Source: Mycobacterium sp. MYCO198283 (GTDB lineage: Bacteria > Actinomycetota > Actinomycetes > Mycobacteriales > Mycobacteriaceae). Taken from it: a stretch of 64,000 nt of DNA. Under the pieces are notes generated by a model. It had not been told where the DNA came from. It was given only the letters and a program-made list of their open reading frames with translations, and ran no database searches. The stretch covers positions 124,001-188,000 of the forward strand of contig NZ_JAJQJI010000001.1 in the NCBI RefSeq assembly GCF_021213805.1, given 5' to 3'. Positions 39,728 through 48,351 of the stretch are shown here, in pieces. Made by a program: the position numbers and the translations under genes. Positions within the stretch are counted from its first letter, which is position 1. Each line of letters opens with the position of its first letter.

Positions 39728-40340
39728 CGTTTCTCCTTCGTTTCGGCGGCGGTCCGACCGCCACCACCGCACGCACGGCGGCCACCAATTGCCGGCGGGC
39801 CACCGGACTGCCGATGCGGTTGCGCGACAGCAGGATTGCGGTCGGCAGGTCGACGACGCAGATGGTGACGACGTCGACGGCGGCACTGTCGCGGCGGCCC
39901 CATGCCACCTCGGCGAGCCGGACCAGCAGCGCGAGCAGCTCGCGGTCGAGGTCGGCGAGGGCAGCCGACGCCGCGGGATCGTCGCCGACGAGCTGGTGAC
40001 GCGGCACGTCGACGAGCAGTCGCGCCGACTGCGGGTAGCGCTCCGCGAACACGGCCGGCGCGTCGGCCGCGGCGACGATGACGTCGGCCGGATCCGTGCT
40101 GTCGCCACGGTGGGCGTCCACCAGTCCGGCCTGGAGATCGAGGAACCGGCGAGCGGCGCGCACCCAGGTATGGCCCAGCAGCGCACCGCGGGAACCGAAC
40201 TCGTGGTAGATCGCGCCGTTGGACACCCCGGCCGCGGCGGCCACGGCCCGCGTGGTGACGGCGCCGACGCCCGCCGATGCGGCCAACGACTCAGCGGCGT
40301 CGAGGATGACGTCGGGGTCGTGGAGCCGCGGCCGAGGCAC
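39717..40340 (-). CDS. TetR-family transcriptional regulator
   Basis: 207 aa. The N-terminal helix-turn-helix reads AVTTRAVAAAAGVSNGAIYHEF (about residues 23-44, TetR type), and the C-terminal ligand domain is helical and variable. It is the first gene of a pair with the enoyl-CoA isomerase-like crotonase, and a near-perfect 24-bp palindrome lies just upstream, so autoregulation by an acyl-CoA is plausible. The GTG at 40340 has a poor ribosome site (GGGGA too close); other starts look no better. Confidence 0.88.
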   Translation of the reverse strand: MPRPRLHDPDVILDAAESLAASAGVGAVTTRAVAAAAGVSNGAIYHEFGSRGALLGHTWVRAARRFLDLQAGLVDAHRGDSTDPADVIVAAADAPAVFAERYPQSARLLVDVPRHQLVGDDPAASAALADLDRELLALLVRLAEVAWGRRDSAAVDVVTICVVDLPTAILLSRNRIGSPVARRQLVAAVRAVVAVGPPPKRRRNDEH

Positions 40341-40349
40341 TCCCCGACA

Positions 40350-40373
40350 GTAACAGAGCGATCGCTCTGCTAC
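40350..40373. promoter_or_regulatory. 24-bp palindrome, probable operator of the TetR gene
   Basis: The 16-bp core CAGAGCGATCGCTCTG (40354-40369) is perfectly symmetric, and GTA/TAC flanks extend the symmetry to 24 bp with one mismatch. It lies 9-33 bp upstream of the TetR start codon and also covers the 3' end of the DUF3556 gene (stop at 40370). Confidence 0.6.
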
Positions 40374-42133
40374 TGAGCGGCGTCGCGCGGCCGGATCTTG
40401 CTCTCGCCGTGGACGTGCACCGGCACGGTGTCGTCCCAGGGCTGGCGGGTCACCATGTCGGCAACGCAGACGTGGCCGCGCTCGAGCTCGCCCAACGCGG
40501 CGTCGACGATGCGGTACTGCTGGGTCTGCCGGTGGATCGGCTGGCCGTCGAGCACGATCACGCGCACCTCGCCCGGCTCGAAGTGGCAGCGCTCCTGCAG
40601 GGCTTCGATCAGCTGCTCGTTGCCCATGTGGCCGTCGCCGAAATTCCAGCCGATCGCGGTGGAGACGATGCGCTCGCCGTCGGTGATGGTGTAGTCGGCC
40701 TCGTCGCGGTCGGCGAGCGCGCGGTGCACCAGCGTGAACAGCGCCCGGCCGTGGCTGTTGAACGATCGGAAGGCATAACCCATGTAGAGGTACATCTCCG
40801 CGGTCTCCTTGCTGCCGTAGTACCGCTCCAGCTGAGCGGCGGGCATGCTGGCGATCGCCACAATGCCGTCGGTGATCTTCTGCGCGGCCGACGGCGTGAG
40901 ACACCACAGGTTGGTGTCCCAATTGCCGGCGTAATACCGCATGCCCGGCAGGAACGACACCTTCGGCGGGTTGACGTTGCCGAGCACTATGCAGGTCACG
41001 AGCACCAGCGTCAGCGCCGCGATGGGCAGCGGCTGCGTCACGTCCGACAGCCCGTAGCGCGCCTGCCCGACGAACAGCGTCACGACGCCGAAGATCATGA
41101 ACACGTTCCACTCCAGCGGCACACCCATCGGGATCGCCGACAGGATGCCGAGGTGGAAGACGATCATCGCGGTCGCGGCGATCGCGGTGGGCCAGCCGCC
41201 GTGGCAAAAGAACAGCGCCAGCGGCACCAGCAGCTCGATCGCGGTGCTGACGTGGGCGACGATGCGCGACGGGCGGCCGGGCCGCAGATCGTCGGGGAAG
41301 TGTTCGAAGAACTTCCGCTTCAGCCAGCGCGGCCGCAACACCGGGTTGTTGCTCATCATCGTCGAGATGACGAACGGGAAGTGCTTGGTGAACTTGGAGG
41401 TGGCGGCGCCCATCCAGATGATGACGCAGATGATCTTGGCGGCGACGATCATGTCGACGACGCTGTACGTCGCGAACAAGAAGGTGACGGTGAAGCTCGC
41501 ATACACCTCGCCGCGGGCCGCCAGGAAGATCACCTTGTCGCGCAGCCCGAGCACCGCGAGCAGGCCGAGGATCGCCCAGATTTGCCAGCTCGGCAGCACG
41601 CCGACTTCGGTGTCGAAGCCATCGACGGGTCCGGTGCCGTTCCAGAACAGCGCGACGAGCAGCATCACCAGCAGCGCGCCGTAGAGCGCAGCGTCGACGG
41701 GGGTGCGCCCGGTGCCTTTCGTCAGCGGGATCCGGTTCGGCCACGGCGGCAGCCGGATGGTGCCGGGCCGCAGCCAGTACAGGATCGAACCCATCGGCGG
41801 GAAGAACCGGTTGTTGAGCGGGCCGAACCCGCAGCCGAGGCCGACGACCTCGAAGAGCATGGTGTAGAGCACGACCTTCTGGAAGACGATCGGCTCCGTC
41901 CACCACTGCCCGACGTCGGTGAAGCCGTCGACGCCGGTGGTGGCGAGCGCGAACAGCCAGCCGCCCAGGATGTAGAGGCAGATCTTGACGACGTAGAACA
42001 GGTGCAGCGCCACCGGCGTGCCGAAGCCGACTTCCGCCCAGTGCAGTGCCATCGGCCGGATCTTCTCCGCGCGCGTGCCCTTGCTCCACTCCTCGTAGTC
42101 CACGACGGGCGCGTCTTGTGTGAGGAAACCCAT
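40370..42133 (-). CDS. DUF3556 transmembrane protein
   Basis: 587 aa. About 10-12 helices, beginning near residue 40 after the N-terminal MGFLTQDAPVVDYEEW, and a soluble C-terminal segment of ~150 residues (from about FRSFNSHGRA) with GDGHMGNEQLIEA. Recognised as the actinobacterial DUF3556 family, of unknown function. The ATG at 42133 carries TAATCT 7 nt upstream. A 14-bp KstR-type box overlaps this promoter, a possible link to sterol metabolism. The longer start at 42175 is ruled out by this promoter. Confidence 0.85.
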   Translation of the reverse strand: MGFLTQDAPVVDYEEWSKGTRAEKIRPMALHWAEVGFGTPVALHLFYVVKICLYILGGWLFALATTGVDGFTDVGQWWTEPIVFQKVVLYTMLFEVVGLGCGFGPLNNRFFPPMGSILYWLRPGTIRLPPWPNRIPLTKGTGRTPVDAALYGALLVMLLVALFWNGTGPVDGFDTEVGVLPSWQIWAILGLLAVLGLRDKVIFLAARGEVYASFTVTFLFATYSVVDMIVAAKIICVIIWMGAATSKFTKHFPFVISTMMSNNPVLRPRWLKRKFFEHFPDDLRPGRPSRIVAHVSTAIELLVPLALFFCHGGWPTAIAATAMIVFHLGILSAIPMGVPLEWNVFMIFGVVTLFVGQARYGLSDVTQPLPIAALTLVLVTCIVLGNVNPPKVSFLPGMRYYAGNWDTNLWCLTPSAAQKITDGIVAIASMPAAQLERYYGSKETAEMYLYMGYAFRSFNSHGRALFTLVHRALADRDEADYTITDGERIVSTAIGWNFGDGHMGNEQLIEALQERCHFEPGEVRVIVLDGQPIHRQTQQYRIVDAALGELERGHVCVADMVTRQPWDDTVPVHVHGESKIRPRDAAQ

Positions 42134-42140
42134 GGCGAAG

Positions 42141-42158
42141 AGATTAGAACGTGTTCTA
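42141..42158 (-). promoter_or_regulatory. KstR-type operator and -10 of the DUF3556 gene
   Basis: TAGAACACGTTCTA (42145-42158, minus strand) is an exact fit to TnnAACnnGTTnnA, the KstR consensus, with perfect symmetry. TAATCT (42141-42146) overlaps its end and lies 7 nt before the ATG at 42133. A repressor bound here would block initiation. Confidence 0.6.
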
Positions 42159-42274
42159 GTGCCGGCGGGACCCAACTTTTACTTTCGGTCGTTGATCTCC
42201 ACGCCAGGGCGGGATTTCGGGCGTTTTGCCGCCACTGGGTGGATATCGACGCCCGAGTGTGGAAGTCAACGCCG

Positions 42275-43510
42275 TCAGGTGGCACTCCACCGCTCGGCGA
42301 GGTCGGCAAGGTAGCGATCGACGTCGGGGAGCGCGCCCGCCCGGGCGTGCACGCTCACCGCGACGGTGTCGCCGATGCCGTGCACGCCGTGGGTCAACCC
42401 CATCGTCGGCGACAGCGCCGGATAGCCGGCCGTGAACAGCACCGGCGCACCGCCCAGGTGCAGGTCGGCCGGTCCGCGGTGGACGCTCGAGACCACGGTG
42501 TTGCCGGCCACCATCGCTGCGCGGGCCGCCGGGTCGAACTGCGCCACGCCCCACCGCAGCAGCGGCGCCGGGGTGGCGGCGAACGCGCGGTCGGCGGCCG
42601 CCAGCGCGGGGTGCTCGCCGCGCTGCCGGTGCGCCCGCAGCCGGTCGGCGATCGCCGACCGCCGCCGGTCGACGGGCAGGTCCGGGCGCAGCGGCACGCC
42701 GACGGCCCGGAAGTGGTTGTGGGCGGTGCGCGGCCCGGGCTTGGCCATCGGCACCTCGGCCGTCAGCTGCGCGGGGTCCTCGCCGGCGGCCCGCACCTGG
42801 GCGGCCAGCGCGTCGGTCACCGCCGCGAGCGCGTGCACCGTCACCGTGGCCCCGCGCGGGCGGGCCATGAGCAGCGTGCGCAGCAGCGGCGGCCCGGGCG
42901 GCGCGGTATTGGTGATCAGCGCCGGGCACAGCTCCCCCGGCGGCGGCACCGCGCCGGCGGCCGTCTCGGCGGTGAGCGCGCGGTGGGCCCTGGCCGCGGC
43001 GATCCCGCGCCGCAGCACGCCGCCGCCCGGTGCGGGTGGCACCGGCGCCACCGGCGCGTCCCGGCCGAGAAGCCAGGCCGCCAGCGCGGACGCGCGCGTG
43101 CCGTCGGCCAGCGCATGCGAGATCTGCAGCACCGCAACGGTTCCCGAGTCGCCGGTCGGCAGGGCGGTGACCGCCGGCCACAGGTGCAGGCGCCACGCCG
43201 CGACCCGGGCGTCGAGCACGGTCGTCGTCAGCGTGCCGAGCGCGGCCAGCAGCGCGTCCCAGCTCGCCGCCGGATGCACGACGATCTGCCCGTCGCCGAC
43301 GCCGTCGGGAACCCACCGCGGATAGCGGAGTCGATGGTCGTCGGCGACGCGCAGCCGCAGGTCCGGGCAGCCGGCCGCGCGGTCGCGCACCTGATCGACC
43401 GCCTCGTCGAGGTCCGGCGCGCCGCCGAACGCGTAGAGCAGGAATTGGTCGTTGGGCAGCCGCCGGGACAGCCAGTAGAGCTGCGCGTCGACGGCCGCCA
43501 GCCGGGTCAC
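42275..43510 (-). CDS. Wax ester synthase/diacylglycerol acyltransferase-like protein
   Basis: 411 aa, shorter than the usual ~460. The N-terminus carries the LAAVDAQLYWLSR start of WS/DGAT proteins. The active-site HHxxxDG motif reads SHALADG: the first His is Ser and the second, catalytic His and the Asp are kept. The later NTVVSS-like segment and GLTHGVHGIGDTVAVSVH correspond to the C-terminal domain. It should transfer acyl groups to a lipid alcohol or diacylglycerol. The GTG overlaps the ephC stop (GTGA). Confidence 0.85.
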   Translation of the reverse strand: MTRLAAVDAQLYWLSRRLPNDQFLLYAFGGAPDLDEAVDQVRDRAAGCPDLRLRVADDHRLRYPRWVPDGVGDGQIVVHPAASWDALLAALGTLTTTVLDARVAAWRLHLWPAVTALPTGDSGTVAVLQISHALADGTRASALAAWLLGRDAPVAPVPPAPGGGVLRRGIAAARAHRALTAETAAGAVPPPGELCPALITNTAPPGPPLLRTLLMARPRGATVTVHALAAVTDALAAQVRAAGEDPAQLTAEVPMAKPGPRTAHNHFRAVGVPLRPDLPVDRRRSAIADRLRAHRQRGEHPALAAADRAFAATPAPLLRWGVAQFDPAARAAMVAGNTVVSSVHRGPADLHLGGAPVLFTAGYPALSPTMGLTHGVHGIGDTVAVSVHARAGALPDVDRYLADLAERWSAT

Positions 43511-44436
43511 GGCGCGGTCGGGCGGCCGATGAAGTCGAGCAGGTGGGCGGCCACCGCGTCGGGTTGCTCCAGCTGCAGGAAGTGACCGGCGGCGGGAACC
43601 GTGATGACGGCGTCGTCCGGCAGGATCCGGCGCACCCAGTTCGCCCAGGCCGGGCTGGCGCAGCCGTCGTCGGCGCCGTGCAGGTAGCGGGTGGGCGTCA
43701 CGGGCCGCTGCGTCCAGTAGCGGTGCAGCTCGGTATAGGGCGGGGGCGGCGTGGATTTCCGCACGGTCGCCCGGTAGGCGCCCAACGCGGCGCGCCAACG
43801 GTCCGGCGCCCCGATGGCGTCGGCGACGTGCCGCAGGTCTTCCTCGAGCGCCGCGCCGCGGTACCCCGGCGACCAGTAGCGCCACAGCAGCGGCACCACC
43901 CACGACGCCGAGCGGTCCGGCAGCGCGGGCAGCTGGAAGTACAGGATGTACCAGCTGCGCAGCAGCTGCAGCGGCAACCGGGAGACGAGCCCGAGCTTGT
44001 TCGGCACCGCGCCCGGCGGCAGGAAGGCAGCCGGCAACGGCACGCTCATGATGGCGATCCGGCGGAACGGGCACTCCGGCAGGGCCGCGATGCCGGTGGC
44101 GGCGATGGCTCCCCAGTCGTGGCCGATCAGCACGTCGCGCCCGGTCGGCCCCACGGCGTCGAGCACCTGCAGCGCGTCGTGCATCTGCGCCGCCACGTGA
44201 TAGGCGCCGTCGCGCGGGATGCCCGACGGTGCGTAACCCCGCATGAACGGTGCAACCACCCGCCACCCCGCCGCGACGAGCTGCGGCGCAACCCGCCGCC
44301 AGCCGTGGGCCGTATCCGGGAATCCGTGCAGGCACAGCGCCGTCGGAGTGTCGGCCGAGGCTCCGGGAGGTTCCCACACCAGCGCGCGCAGCGTGACCGC
44401 CGGCGCCTCGACGTCCAGCCATCGCGGTTCGGTCAC
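43507..44436 (-). CDS. ephC: Epoxide hydrolase EphC
   Basis: 309-aa alpha/beta hydrolase, equivalent to Rv1124. HGFPDT (H37, oxyanion loop), nucleophile D107 in GHDWGA, and the C-terminal His in PAAGHFLQLEQP are present; two Tyr of the cap (in YRGAALEED and YTELHRYW) may activate the epoxide. It probably detoxifies lipid epoxides. Start GTG 44436; TAACCT lies 6 nt upstream. First gene of a pair with the WS/DGAT-like gene. Confidence 0.9.
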   Translation of the reverse strand: MTEPRWLDVEAPAVTLRALVWEPPGASADTPTALCLHGFPDTAHGWRRVAPQLVAAGWRVVAPFMRGYAPSGIPRDGAYHVAAQMHDALQVLDAVGPTGRDVLIGHDWGAIAATGIAALPECPFRRIAIMSVPLPAAFLPPGAVPNKLGLVSRLPLQLLRSWYILYFQLPALPDRSASWVVPLLWRYWSPGYRGAALEEDLRHVADAIGAPDRWRAALGAYRATVRKSTPPPPYTELHRYWTQRPVTPTRYLHGADDGCASPAWANWVRRILPDDAVITVPAAGHFLQLEQPDAVAAHLLDFIGRPTAP

Positions 44437-44442
44437 GGGTCG

Positions 44443-44448
44443 AGGTTA
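44443..44448 (-). promoter_or_regulatory. -10 hexamer of ephC
   Basis: TAACCT, 6 nt before the GTG at 44436; leaderless layout. Confidence 0.5.
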
Positions 44449-44521
44449 GCCGCGCCGGTGCCCCCGCGCGGGGCGGTCGCGCAGCTGGGTAACGTGAGCC
44501 GGACCTGCCGGAAGGAGCGTC

Positions 44522-45370
44522 GTGACAGCGGAAACGGTGGAGTTCACGGGCGCCGAGGACCTGACGCTGGTGGCCGACGAGTGGAACCGCGGCGCGCCGA
44601 CGGCCGAGGGCAAGCCGACGGTCCTCATGCTCCACGGCGGCGGCCAGAATCGGTTCTCCTGGAAGCAGACCGGCGACGTCCTGGCGCGGCACGGGCTGCA
44701 CGTGGTCGCGATCGACGCGCGCGGGCACGGCGAGAGCGACCGGGCGCCGAAGGCCAATTACAGCGTCGATGCGCTGGCGGCCGACGTCTCGCGGGTGATC
44801 GGGCAGATCGGCCGGCCGGTCGCCATCATCGGCGCCAGCATGGGTGGGCTGACCGGCATCCTCGCCGCGCACGAGGCCGGACCGCAGCGCGTCACCAAGC
44901 TGGTGCTCGTCGACGTGGTGCCGCGCTACGAAAAGGCCGGCAGCGCCCGCATCCGCGACTTCATGTTCAGCCACGTCGACGGCTTCGACTCGCTCGACGC
45001 CGCGGCCGACGCCGTCGCCGGATATCTGCCGCACCGCACGCGGCCGCGCAGTCCCGAGGGGCTGAAGAAGAACCTACGGCTGCGCGACGGCCGCTGGTAC
45101 TGGCACTGGGATCCGGCGTTCCTGACCGCGCCCGGCGACGACCCGTTCGTGCGGGTGGAGAAGATCGAACACGCGGCCGTCGAGCTGCGCATCCCGATCC
45201 TGCTGGTACGCGGCAAGCTGTCCGACGTGGTGAGCGTCGAGGGCGTGCAGCACTTCCTCGCGCAGGTGCCGCACGCGGAGTTCGTCGAGCTCTCCGGCGC
45301 CGGTCACACCGCGGCCGGCGACGACAACGACGCCTTCAGCGACGCGGTCGTCCCGTTCGTCGTCCGCTAG
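44522..45370 (+). CDS. bpoB: Alpha/beta hydrolase (BpoB-like)
   Basis: 282 aa, equivalent to Rv1123c, which is named as a non-haem peroxidase but is a plain alpha/beta hydrolase by sequence. HGGGQN (oxyanion), nucleophile S106 in GASMGG, and His in LSGAGHTAAGDD are present; no cofactor site is seen. GGAAGGAG stands before the GTG at 44522, and a TAACGT occurs 29 nt upstream. Divergent from ephC (85-bp gap). Confidence 0.88.
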   Translation: MTAETVEFTGAEDLTLVADEWNRGAPTAEGKPTVLMLHGGGQNRFSWKQTGDVLARHGLHVVAIDARGHGESDRAPKANYSVDALAADVSRVIGQIGRPVAIIGASMGGLTGILAAHEAGPQRVTKLVLVDVVPRYEKAGSARIRDFMFSHVDGFDSLDAAADAVAGYLPHRTRPRSPEGLKKNLRLRDGRWYWHWDPAFLTAPGDDPFVRVEKIEHAAVELRIPILLVRGKLSDVVSVEGVQHFLAQVPHAEFVELSGAGHTAAGDDNDAFSDAVVPFVVR

Positions 45371-45507
45371 GGGCGAATCCCCGCCCAAACCGACGTTTCG
45401 GCGAGAAAGTGCGAGTAACGGCCGCCATTTCGTCGATCTCGGCGTCGGCGTGCGCGGGTGGATACCGTAATCTCATCGGCGAGAATGCCGTTTCCCGAGG
45501 AGGGCCG

Positions 45508-46344
45508 ATGACCGGATCACTCGCAGGTCGCACGATGGTGATGTCGGGTGGCAGCCGCGGCATCGGCCTGGCGATCGGGCTCGTCGCCGCGAAGCAGGGC
45601 GCCAACGTGGTGTTCCTCGCCAAGACGGCCGAACCCCATCCCAAACTGCCGGGCACCGTGCACACCGCCGCCGCGGCGGTGGAGGCGGCGGGCGGTCAGG
45701 CGGCGGGGGTGGTCGGCGACATCCGCTCCGAGGACGACGTGCAGCGGGCCGTCGACACCGCCGTCGAGCGGTTCGGCGGCGTCGACATCGTCGTCAACAA
45801 CGCCAGCGCGATCGCCACCGTCGGCACCGAGCAGCTGTCCGCCAAGCGCTACGACCTGATGCAGGAGATCAACGGCCGCGGCACCTTCCTGCTGACGCGG
45901 GCCGCCCTGCCGCACCTGCGCAACTCGCCGCACCCGCACATCCTGACGATCTCGCCGCCGATCAACCTCAACCCGCACTGGCTGGGCGCGCACCCCGCCT
46001 ACACGCTGTCGAAGTATGCGATGACGCTGCTGACGCTGGGATGGGCGGCCGAGTACGCCGACGCCGGCATCGCCGCGAACTGCCTGTGGCCCGAGACCTA
46101 CATCGCCACCTCGGCCGTCGCGAACATGGCCGAGGGCGATGCGCTGCTGTCGTCGTCGCGCAGCCCGGAGATCATGGGCGACGCCGCGGTCGAGATCCTG
46201 GGCCGGCCGGCTCGCGACTGCACCGGCCACACCTTCATCGACGCCCAGGTGCTCCACGACGCCGGTGTCGCCGACCTCTCGCGCTACGGCGGCGGCGCCG
46301 AGCCGGTGCTCGACATCTTCCTCGACGAGCGCGTCACCCGCTGA
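45508..46344 (+). CDS. Short-chain dehydrogenase (HSDL2-like)
   Basis: 278 aa. SGGSRGIGLAIGLVAAKQGANVV is the nucleotide-binding site, NNASAIATV follows beta-4, and the Tyr-x-x-x-Lys is YTLSKYAM. The PEIMGDAAVEILGRPARDCTGH tail matches HSDL2-type enzymes of fatty-acid or sterol metabolism; the substrate is unknown. GAGGAGGG stands before the ATG at 45508. The preceding 137-bp gap (45371-45507) shows a short motif also found near 48719. Confidence 0.88.
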   Translation: MTGSLAGRTMVMSGGSRGIGLAIGLVAAKQGANVVFLAKTAEPHPKLPGTVHTAAAAVEAAGGQAAGVVGDIRSEDDVQRAVDTAVERFGGVDIVVNNASAIATVGTEQLSAKRYDLMQEINGRGTFLLTRAALPHLRNSPHPHILTISPPINLNPHWLGAHPAYTLSKYAMTLLTLGWAAEYADAGIAANCLWPETYIATSAVANMAEGDALLSSSRSPEIMGDAAVEILGRPARDCTGHTFIDAQVLHDAGVADLSRYGGGAEPVLDIFLDERVTR

Positions 46345-46413
46345 CGCCGTTTCGGAACCGGCACCGCGGGGGATATCCGAGGGATTCGTTTCCGAACCCG
46401 ACGGGAGTTCAGG

Positions 46414-47979
46414 TTGGCTGGTCTGACGCTGTTCCTGGGGCTGGTTGCCGCGACGATCGTGCTCGCGCCGCTGGCCCAGCGGCTCACGCTGCCCTATCCC
46501 GTGGTGCTGCTGATCTTCGGGGTGCTGCTCGCGTTCGTGCCGGGGGTGCCCACTCCGTCGGTCGATCCGGAGCTGATCCTGCCGCTCGTGCTGCCGCCGC
46601 TGCTGTTCGCGGCCGCGCGGCGGACGTCCTGGCGGCAGTTCCTGGACAACCGGCGGCCCATCGCAATCCTGGCCGTGGCGCTCGTGCTGGTCACCGCTTT
46701 CGCGGTCGGCGTGGTGCTGCAGCAGCTGGTGCCGGGGCTGCCGCTGGTCGCGGCGCTCGCGCTCGGCGCCGCCGTCGGTCCCCCCGATGCCGTCGCAGCC
46801 ACCGCCGTCGCGCAGCGCCTCAAGCTCCCGCGGCGGTTGCGCACCATCCTCGAAGGTGAGGGGCTGTCGAACGACGCGACCGCACTGGTGCTCTACGACG
46901 TCGCCGTCGCCTCCACGCTGACGGGCGCGTTCAGCCCAGGCCATGCCGGGCTGGCACTGGCCGTCGCGATCGGCGTCGGCGTCGCGGTCGGCCTGGTGGT
47001 CGCGGGCGCCACCCGCATCCTGCTCGGCAAGCTTCCGCCACACCCGGCGGGCAGCGCGCTGGTGCTCGTCATGCCGTTCGTGGCCTACGCCGCGGCGGAC
47101 GCCGCCCACGGCAGCGGGGTGCTCGCGGTGGTCACCATCGCGCTGGCGCTGAGCCGCTACGGCGACGTCGAGTCGACGCAGACCCGGCTCGTCGCCGGCA
47201 ACATGTGGGAGATCCTCGAACTGACGGTGACGGGTGTCGCGTTCGCCTTCGTCGGGTTGGAGGTGCGGGCGGTCGCCCAGCAGGTGCCCGGCCCGCTGAC
47301 CGAGCTCGTCGGGCAGTCGCTGATTGTGCTCGGCGTCGTGGTGGGCATCCGGATCTTCTGGATGTTCGTCGTCGGATCGATCGACGAACGGGCCCACCAG
47401 CACCGCACGGACGAGGCCGAACCCCACGGCTGGCGGGAGCTGGCCATCACGTCGTGGGCGGGCATGCGCGGCGTGGTGACGCTGGCGATGGTGCTGTCGC
47501 TGCCGATGGGACCGCAGCCCTTCCCCGAGCGGGAGCGGCTGATCTTCATCGCGTTCGTGGTGATCATCGGCACCGTCGTGGTGCAGGGCCTGACGCTGCC
47601 GTTCGTGGTCAAGGCACTGGGCGTCAGCGCCTCCGACGACGACATCGACGACACGCAGCAACAGCTGATCCGCCGCGCCCGCGACGCCGGACTGCAGCGC
47701 CTCGACGAAGTCCGCCAGCGCAGCGACGTCGACGACGACACCGCCGAGCACGCCCGCGAGAACGCCGAGCGCATGTGGCATTCGCTCGGGTACCGGCCGC
47801 ACGACGGCGACGGCCGCGCCTCGGACGAACACGCGACCACCACCAACGCCCTGAAGGAGCAGGTGCTCGAGGCCGCGCGCAACGAGGTGGTCAACGCCCG
47901 CAGCGAGAAGGGCATGGATCCGACGATCGTGGACCAGGTGCTGCGGCGTCTCGACAGTCGGGGCAGCCAGCCGGAGTGA
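46414..47979 (+). CDS. Na+/H+ antiporter (CPA1 family)
   Basis: 521 aa with about 12 helices and a ~130-aa soluble C-terminus. The CPA1 ion site is kept: GEGLSNDATALVLYD (Asn-Asp of the unwound helix) and an earlier PPLLFAAA. The tail has Asp-rich segments (SDDDIDD), probably a regulatory region. It exports Na+ or K+ in exchange for protons at alkaline pH or salt stress. The TTG at 46414 follows GGGAG. Confidence 0.92.
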   Translation: MAGLTLFLGLVAATIVLAPLAQRLTLPYPVVLLIFGVLLAFVPGVPTPSVDPELILPLVLPPLLFAAARRTSWRQFLDNRRPIAILAVALVLVTAFAVGVVLQQLVPGLPLVAALALGAAVGPPDAVAATAVAQRLKLPRRLRTILEGEGLSNDATALVLYDVAVASTLTGAFSPGHAGLALAVAIGVGVAVGLVVAGATRILLGKLPPHPAGSALVLVMPFVAYAAADAAHGSGVLAVVTIALALSRYGDVESTQTRLVAGNMWEILELTVTGVAFAFVGLEVRAVAQQVPGPLTELVGQSLIVLGVVVGIRIFWMFVVGSIDERAHQHRTDEAEPHGWRELAITSWAGMRGVVTLAMVLSLPMGPQPFPERERLIFIAFVVIIGTVVVQGLTLPFVVKALGVSASDDDIDDTQQQLIRRARDAGLQRLDEVRQRSDVDDDTAEHARENAERMWHSLGYRPHDGDGRASDEHATTTNALKEQVLEAARNEVVNARSEKGMDPTIVDQVLRRLDSRGSQPE

Positions 47980-47985
47980 CGGGGT

Positions 47986-47991
47986 TACGCT
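47986..47991 (+). promoter_or_regulatory. -10 hexamer of the membrane gene at 47998
   Basis: TACGCT, 6 nt before the GTG at 47998; leaderless layout, just after the antiporter stop. Confidence 0.5.
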
Positions 47992-47997
47992 GACGCC

Positions 47998-48351
47998 GTG
48001 GAAGTACTACGTCACGTCATAGTCTTTCTGCACATCATCGGGTTCGCGATGGTCTTCGGCCCGTGGATCGGCGAGGTGCTGGCCCGCCGCCGGCAGTTCA
48101 CCCGCGCGATGGAATGGGGCCTGGTCGTATCGCTGGTCACCGGGCTGGCGCTGGCGGCGCCCTGGCCCGCAGGCTACGAGCCGAACTACACCAAGATCAC
48201 CGTCAAGCTGGTGATCCTGGTGGTACTCGGCGCCGTACTGGGCATCGGCCGTGCCCGGCAGCGGCGCTCCGGCCAGCCGGTGGAGCCGCCGCTGTTCTGG
48301 GCCGCCGGGCTGCTGTCCGCCGCCGCGGCGGGCATCGCCGTCATTGCGTAG
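47998..48351 (+). CDS. Small integral membrane protein (117 aa)
   Basis: 117 aa with four helices; the first, EVLRHVIVFLHIIGFAMVFG, has two His that might bind a ligand, as in DUF2269/cytochrome-like small proteins. Mycobacterial members are usually annotated as hypothetical. Start GTG 47998. Its 3' end overlaps the next gene on the minus strand by 11 bp. Confidence 0.8.
   Translation: MEVLRHVIVFLHIIGFAMVFGPWIGEVLARRRQFTRAMEWGLVVSLVTGLALAAPWPAGYEPNYTKITVKLVILVVLGAVLGIGRARQRRSGQPVEPPLFWAAGLLSAAAAGIAVIA

Noticed and set aside
42164..42274. Possible small gene in the gap after the WS/DGAT gene
   Set aside because: No frame with good codon use and start; nothing else seen.
40409..43585. 1058-residue frame on the plus strand
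   Set aside because: Antisense to the DUF3556 and WS/DGAT genes; Arg/His/Gly/Gln-rich with no domain. High GC at third positions keeps opposite frames open.
45517..47832. 771-residue frame on the minus strand
   Set aside because: Antisense to the SDR and the CPA1 antiporter; His/Arg/Asp/Gln-rich, no domain.
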